NCBI GenBank assembly: GCA_038255685.1
Contig: JBBSLC010000106.1
Span: forward strand, 1 to 10,605
Length of the DNA stretch: 10,605 bases
Origin: CADCSY01 sp038255685
Lineage (GTDB): Bacteria > Actinomycetota > Acidimicrobiia > Acidimicrobiales > CADCSY01
Direction: 5' to 3'
The translations under genes were made by a program, and so were the position numbers. Below, piece after piece: positions 7,155-10,605 of this stretch. The notes beneath the pieces were generated by a model. It was not told the origin of the DNA. It did not search any database and saw nothing but the letters and a program-made list of their open reading frames with translations. Every line of letters starts with the position of its first letter. Position 1 is the first letter of the stretch.

Positions 7155-7170
7155 TGTGACCTCCATCACA
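7155..7170. promoter_or_regulatory. TGTGA-N6-TCACA, Crp/GlxR-type site overlapping the operon -10
   Basis: TGTGA (7155-7159), six bases, TCACA (7166-7170) is a perfect match to the Crp consensus, also used by actinobacterial Crp/GlxR proteins. It overlaps the -10 hexamer and probable start of the tyrosine operon promoter, so binding there would block transcription. Whether the host has such a regulator is not visible here; an Lrp/AsnC site is another reading. Confidence 0.45.
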
Positions 7171-7193
7171 CGCCCGATGGGCGACGTGGTCAA
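7165..7193 (-). promoter_or_regulatory. Sigma-70-type promoter of the HDO-hppD-hmgA operon
   Basis: On the minus strand, TTGACC (7188-7193) and TGTGAT (7165-7170) are separated by exactly 17 bases. The -35 matches the consensus in five of six positions and the -10 in four of six. The start point would fall near 7158, leaving a leader of about 25 bases that holds the AAGGGG ribosome site (7139-7144). Confidence 0.5.
7171..7183. repeat. Inverted repeat CGCCC-GAT-GGGCG in the promoter spacer
   Basis: A 5-bp GC-only inverted repeat with a 3-base centre lies between the -35 and -10 of the operon promoter and directly abuts the TGTGA-N6-TCACA site. It may be part of a composite operator or chance in GC-rich DNA. 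Confidence 0.35.
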
Positions 7194-7200
7194 CCGTCCT

Positions 7201-7220
7201 CGATGTGCCTGAGCACATCG
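7201..7220. promoter_or_regulatory. Perfect 20-bp palindrome, probable operator of the Lrp/AsnC regulator
   Basis: CGATGTGC (7201-7208), CTGA, GCACATCG (7213-7220) is a perfect 8-bp inverted repeat. Its centre is ~52 bp before the inferred operon start near 7158 (just upstream of the -35) and ~43 bp before the lrp start codon (over its -35 region). That is where a local regulator could activate the operon and repress itself. Identity of the binding protein is inferred from position. Confidence 0.6.
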
Positions 7221-7241
7221 CACAGCCGATCCCGTAGGTGC

Positions 7242-7247
7242 TAGACA
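7242..7247 (+). promoter_or_regulatory. -10-like TAGACA, leaderless promoter of the lrp/asnC gene
   Basis: TAGACA sits at -12 to -7 relative to the A of the ATG at 7254. No Shine-Dalgarno precedes that ATG, so a leaderless mRNA starting at the ATG is likely. No clear -35 is present; the position is occupied by the end of the 20-bp palindrome. Confidence 0.4.
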
Positions 7248-7253
7248 GATCGC

Positions 7254-7745
7254 ATGCTGGCGATCGATGCCCTCGACGGGCGCCTCATCCGAGCTCTGGC
7301 GGAGACGCCGCGAGCGGGGATCATGGAGCTGGCCCGCCAGCTCGGCGTGGCCAGGGGGACTGTACAGGCACGGCTCGACAAGCTCGTGGCTCGTGGCATC
7401 GTGACCGGCTTCGGGCCCGACCTCGACCTGAGCGGCCTCGGCTACCAGGTCCTCGCCTTCACCACCCTCGAGATCGCCCAGGGACGCCTCGACGACGTCG
7501 TCTCCCACATCAACGACATCCCCGAGGTGCTCGAGGTGCACGCCATCACCGGCCCCGGCGACCTCCACTGCCGGCTGGTCGCCCACACGAACGACCACCT
7601 CCAGACGGTGATCAACCGCATCCTCGAGGTGCAGGGGATCGTCAGGACCTCCACGGTGATCGCCCTCACCACCCAGGTCGCCTACCGGACGCTCCCGCTG
7701 GTCAGCGAGGAGCGCAGCGCAGCCGGACGCCATCCCGGGACCTGA
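7254..7745 (+). CDS. Lrp/AsnC-family transcriptional regulator
   Basis: A 163-residue protein of the usual Lrp/AsnC length. Residues 4-52 are the N-terminal winged helix-turn-helix: DALDGRLIRAL opens it and ELARQLGVARGTVQARLDKL (25-44) holds the HTH. Residues ~66-142 form the RAM ligand-binding and oligomerisation domain, with the beta-strand TLEIAQGRLDDVV and the ligand-loop area ITGPGDLHCRLVA (98-110). The family forms dimers to octamers and senses amino acids. It is divergent from the HDO-hppD-hmgA operon over a 120-bp spacer full of inverted repeats, so control of tyrosine breakdown is the likely role, probably with autoregulation. It is tail to tail with putA, 12 bases apart, and could also affect that gene. 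The effector (tyrosine, phenylalanine, a keto acid or proline) cannot be read from sequence. Confidence 0.92.
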   Translation: MLAIDALDGRLIRALAETPRAGIMELARQLGVARGTVQARLDKLVARGIVTGFGPDLDLSGLGYQVLAFTTLEIAQGRLDDVVSHINDIPEVLEVHAITGPGDLHCRLVAHTNDHLQTVINRILEVQGIVRTSTVIALTTQVAYRTLPLVSEERSAAGRHPGT

Positions 7746-7757
7746 TCGGCAGCGCCC

Positions 7758-10605
7758 TCAGCCGTCGGGGGCGAAGCCCTGGCGGAGGGTGTTCTCGGTG
7801 ATGACCCTCGGGTCCATGTACTGGAGGAGGTGGTCGGGTCCGCCCGCCTTGGAGCCGACGCCGGACATGCCGTAGCCCCCGAACGGCTGGCGCCCGACGA
7901 CCGCCCCGGTCGTGCTCCGGTTGACGTAGACGTTGCCGGCCCGCAGCTCCCCAGCCGCTCTCGCGATGCTCGCCGGCGAGCGAGAGATGATCCCCGCCGT
8001 CAGCGCGTACTCGGTGTCGTTGGCGAGGACGATGGCCTCGTCGAGGTCGGCGACCCGGAAGACGGCGAGCACGGGACCGAACACCTCCTCTCGCGCCAGC
8101 CGGCTGGTGTCGTGATCGAGGTCGGTCACCACCGTCGGACCGACGTACCACCCACGAGCGGGCACGTCCTCCCGCCTGACGAGGACCTGGCCCTCCTCGG
8201 CACCGAGGGCTGCGTAGCGGTTGATCGAGACCTGCGCGTCGGCATCGATGACCGGTCCCATCTGGGTCCCCATGAGGCGGGGCGGTCCCACGTCGAGCTC
8301 GTGCACGGCGGCGACGAGGCGGGCCAGGGCGTCATCGTGGACCCGGTCGAGGAGGATGAGCCGCGACGTCGCCGAGCACTTCTGCCCGGCGTACCCGAAT
8401 GCCGAGGCGATCGCCGCCGGCACCGCCTGGTCGAGGTCGGCGTCGCCGTCGACGATGAGCGCGTTCTTCCCACCCATCTCGGCGACCACCCGCTTCACGG
8501 CGCGCTGGCCGGGCCGGTGGACGGCGGCGGACTCGATGATCGCCAGGCCGACCGGGCGCGAGCCGGTGAAGGAGATGATGACCACGTCGGGGTGGGCGAC
8601 CAGGTGCGCGCCGACCACCTCGCCGCGACCGGGGAGGAAGCCGATCGTGCCGGGAGGTGCGCCGCTCGCCTCGAGCGCCTCGATGAGCCGCCAGGCCACC
8701 GCCGGTGCCTGCTCTGCGGGCTTCAGGATCACCGTGTTGCCGGCGACGAGGGACGCCACGGTCATGCCGCACGGGATCGCCAGGGGGAAGTTCCACGGGG
8801 CGATCACGACGGCGACGCCCTTGCCCTGGTAGCGCAACGTGTTGCGCTCTCCCGGTGGGGACTGCACCGATGCGCCCGAGCGCCCGACTGCCTCGAGCCG
8901 GATCGCCTCGCGCCCGTAGTACTCGCAGAAGTCGATGGCCTCGCACACGTCGGCGTCAGCCTCGGCCCACGGCTTGGCGCACTCGAACACCTCGAGCGCG
9001 GCGAGCTCGAAGCGACGGGCGGCGAGCCATCGAGCAGCGCGGAACAGCACGGCCGCTCGTTCCTCCACCGGCGTGCGGCGCCACCCGACCGCCGCCCGGA
9101 CCGCAGCGGCGACGGCGGCGTCGGCCTCGCTCGTCCCGCACGAGGCCGACACGGCGACGACGTGGTCGGGGTCGGCTGGGTCGAGCGAGGCGATGGTGGC
9201 CGTCGTGCGCACCCGCTCGCCGTCGATGACGGCCGGCACGTCGATCGGCTGACGGCGCCCTGCGCCGTCCACGGCGCCGGCCATCGCCTGTCGAGGCGCG
9301 GGCCGACGCCACTCGGCGGTCGGCTCCGGCTCGTAGGCACTCGGCGCATCGGCGTCGGTCGTGGGACGGCTCGGCGACGCCTCGGTGCCAGGGAGGTCGG
9401 GCAGCGCGCTCGGTACGGGAGGCACGAGCAGCTCCGTGAGGGCCCTGCCCTCAGCGGTGCTCTGACGGACGAAGCTCTCGTTGCTGGTGTTCTCGAGCAG
9501 TCGACGGACCAGGTACGCCATGCCGGGGACGAGCTCGCCCACCGGTGCGTAGATCCGGAGGCGGAGCCCGGCAGCCCGGATCGCCGACTGGATCGGCTCC
9601 GACATGCCCGAGAGCATCTGCAGCTCATAGCCGTGGTCGGGGATGCCACGCTCACGGGCGCTGACCACCGCATACGCGAGCGAGCGGAGGTTGTGGGAGG
9701 CGAACGCCGCCTTCACCTCGCCGTGGTGGTCGTGGAGGAGCCGGACGCAGCGCTCGTAGCTCGCATCGGTCTGGTCCTTCTCGGCGAAGACCGGCACCGA
9801 CCAACCAGCCGCCTGGGCCACGACCGTCTCGGTGTCCCAGTAGGCGCCCTTGACCAGGCGGATGGTGATCGGCACCTCCCGGGTGGCCGACCAGGCGATG
9901 AGCTCGGCGAGGTCCCTTGCGGACTCGCGGAGGTAGCCCTGGACCACGATGCCGGCTTCGAGCGAGGCGAGCTCGGGCTCGTCGAGCAGCTCTCGGAACA
10001 GCCTGGTGGTCAGGTCCTTGACGTCGAGGTGCTCGACGTCGACGTTCACGAACGCGCCGCGGTCACGGGCGAGGTGGAGCAGCGGACGCAGCCGGTCCTT
10101 GGCCTGGCGGATCCCGGCCGCGGCGGTGAGCGGCGAGAGCTTGGGGGCGAGCGCCGTCACCTTCACCGACACGTTGACCCGAGGCACCACGCCGAGATCG
10201 TCTGCCTCCAGCACCGGCCGGCTGGGCCACGACGGGGCTGCGTCGAGCAGCGCGACGAGCAAGGCGCGCACCCGCTCGGCGTAGCGGTCCGCCTCCGCCT
10301 CCACCACGGTCTTCTCGCCGAGCAGGTCGACCGTTGCCGCGCTGCCATGCTCCCAGAGCGCGCCGATCGCCGCGACTGCGTCGGTGGGCGTGACGCCGAC
10401 GATGAACTGCTCGGCCATGCGCTCGATGTTCGAGCGGGCGATGCTCGCCGCCACCTTCGCCCCGAGCACGGGCACGGCGCCGGCGATGCCCATGCCGGCG
10501 CGCAGGAGCCGCGGCGCTCGGTCACCGGCGAGGTACTCCTCGAGGTGGCGGAGCACGTCGTCGTCACCGCTCGTCGCCGGGAACACGTCGACGAAGCGGA
10601 ACAGC
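7758..10605 (-). CDS. putA: Bifunctional proline dehydrogenase / L-glutamate gamma-semialdehyde dehydrogenase, 5' end outside window
   Basis: This enzyme oxidises proline to pyrroline-5-carboxylate with FAD, then the semialdehyde to glutamate with NAD+. About 948 residues are visible; numbering from the GTG at 10586, the PRODH barrel spans ~130-385 with RLVKGAYWD (243-251), YAPVGEL (346-352) and the proline-binding helix YLVRRLLENTSNESF (358-372). A variable Pro/Glu-rich linker (~385-450) follows, then the aldehyde dehydrogenase: APWNFP (596-601), FTGS (673-676), Glu703 in AEMGGKN and the nucleophile Cys737 in GQKCSA. The C-terminus ends soon after the fold, so no extra C-terminal domain. The GTG at 10586 is not taken as the start, because the frame stays open to the edge and the upstream LFRFVDV continues family-like sequence. 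Any N-terminal DNA-binding domain is out of view. Confidence 0.95.
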   Translation of the reverse strand, partial: LFRFVDVFPATSGDDDVLRHLEEYLAGDRAPRLLRAGMGIAGAVPVLGAKVAASIARSNIERMAEQFIVGVTPTDAVAAIGALWEHGSAATVDLLGEKTVVEAEADRYAERVRALLVALLDAAPSWPSRPVLEADDLGVVPRVNVSVKVTALAPKLSPLTAAAGIRQAKDRLRPLLHLARDRGAFVNVDVEHLDVKDLTTRLFRELLDEPELASLEAGIVVQGYLRESARDLAELIAWSATREVPITIRLVKGAYWDTETVVAQAAGWSVPVFAEKDQTDASYERCVRLLHDHHGEVKAAFASHNLRSLAYAVVSARERGIPDHGYELQMLSGMSEPIQSAIRAAGLRLRIYAPVGELVPGMAYLVRRLLENTSNESFVRQSTAEGRALTELLVPPVPSALPDLPGTEASPSRPTTDADAPSAYEPEPTAEWRRPAPRQAMAGAVDGAGRRQPIDVPAVIDGERVRTTATIASLDPADPDHVVAVSASCGTSEADAAVAAAVRAAVGWRRTPVEERAAVLFRAARWLAARRFELAALEVFECAKPWAEADADVCEAIDFCEYYGREAIRLEAVGRSGASVQSPPGERNTLRYQGKGVAVVIAPWNFPLAIPCGMTVASLVAGNTVILKPAEQAPAVAWRLIEALEASGAPPGTIGFLPGRGEVVGAHLVAHPDVVIISFTGSRPVGLAIIESAAVHRPGQRAVKRVVAEMGGKNALIVDGDADLDQAVPAAIASAFGYAGQKCSATSRLILLDRVHDDALARLVAAVHELDVGPPRLMGTQMGPVIDADAQVSINRYAALGAEEGQVLVRREDVPARGWYVGPTVVTDLDHDTSRLAREEVFGPVLAVFRVADLDEAIVLANDTEYALTAGIISRSPASIARAAGELRAGNVYVNRSTTGAVVGRQPFGGYGMSGVGSKAGGPDHLLQYMDPRVITENTLRQGFAPDG
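8831..8848. repeat. 18-bp perfect inverted repeat inside putA
   Basis: AGCGCAAC (8831-8838), GT, GTTGCGCT (8841-8848). It lies in the codons for the family-conserved RNTLRY part of the dehydrogenase domain, so it may be a by-product of codon choice. Confidence 0.3.

Noticed and set aside
7134..7733. N-terminal extension of the HDO gene up to 7733
   Set aside because: It would run antisense through the lrp gene and across the promoter and palindromes; the ATG at 7133 has a good ribosome site and gives a family-like N-terminus.
10584..10586. GTG at 10586 as the putA start
   Set aside because: The frame remains open to the edge and the residues before it fit the PutA family; no ribosome site precedes it.
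1..10605. CRISPR array, insertion sequence or toxin-antitoxin pair
   Set aside because: No regularly spaced repeats, transposase motifs or small paired genes were found on either strand.

Overview
The window is high-GC DNA (codons rich in C/G at the third position, short spacers, long spurious antisense frames). It most likely comes from an actinomycete: an AfsR/SARP-type regulator, leaderless-looking starts and a tRNA without an encoded CCA all fit. A member of the Acidimicrobiia is my guess, but nothing here proves the class.

Layout. (1) 1-2275, minus strand: a large SARP/AfsR-type regulator (winged helix, BTAD, NB-ARC-type ATPase) whose 3' end lies beyond the left edge. (2) 2276-2324: a 49-bp divergent spacer with a perfect 8-bp direct repeat at 11-bp spacing, the geometry of SARP operators. 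(3) 2325-3692, plus strand: an FAD-linked oxidase of the 6-hydroxy-D-nicotine oxidase/BBE-like group, the probable target of the regulator. (4) 3693-4010: no protein gene; it holds hairpins and a minus-strand tRNA-Val(GAC) with an unusual C at position 33. (5) 4011-7133, minus strand: a three-gene operon, read in the order heme-oxygenase-like (HDO) putative diiron protein, 4-hydroxyphenylpyruvate dioxygenase, homogentisate 1,2-dioxygenase. (6) 7134-7253: a compact divergent control region with three inverted repeats and a good sigma-70-type promoter. (7) 7254-7745, plus strand: an Lrp/AsnC-family regulator, probably leaderless. (8) 7758-10605, minus strand: a bifunctional proline dehydrogenase / glutamate-semialdehyde dehydrogenase (PutA type), open at the right edge.

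How it works together. The right two thirds is amino-acid catabolism. HppD and HmgA carry tyrosine-derived 4-hydroxyphenylpyruvate through homogentisate to maleylacetoacetate, and the Lrp/AsnC protein probably senses an aromatic amino acid or intermediate and acts on the palindromes between it and the operon. The later steps (isomerase, fumarylacetoacetase) are not in view. PutA turns proline into glutamate and lies tail to tail with the regulator. The part that I cannot explain from known pathways is the HDO-family protein that opens the tyrosine operon and is translationally coupled to hppD; it is the best candidate for something new. The left third is an independent regulator-oxidase pair.
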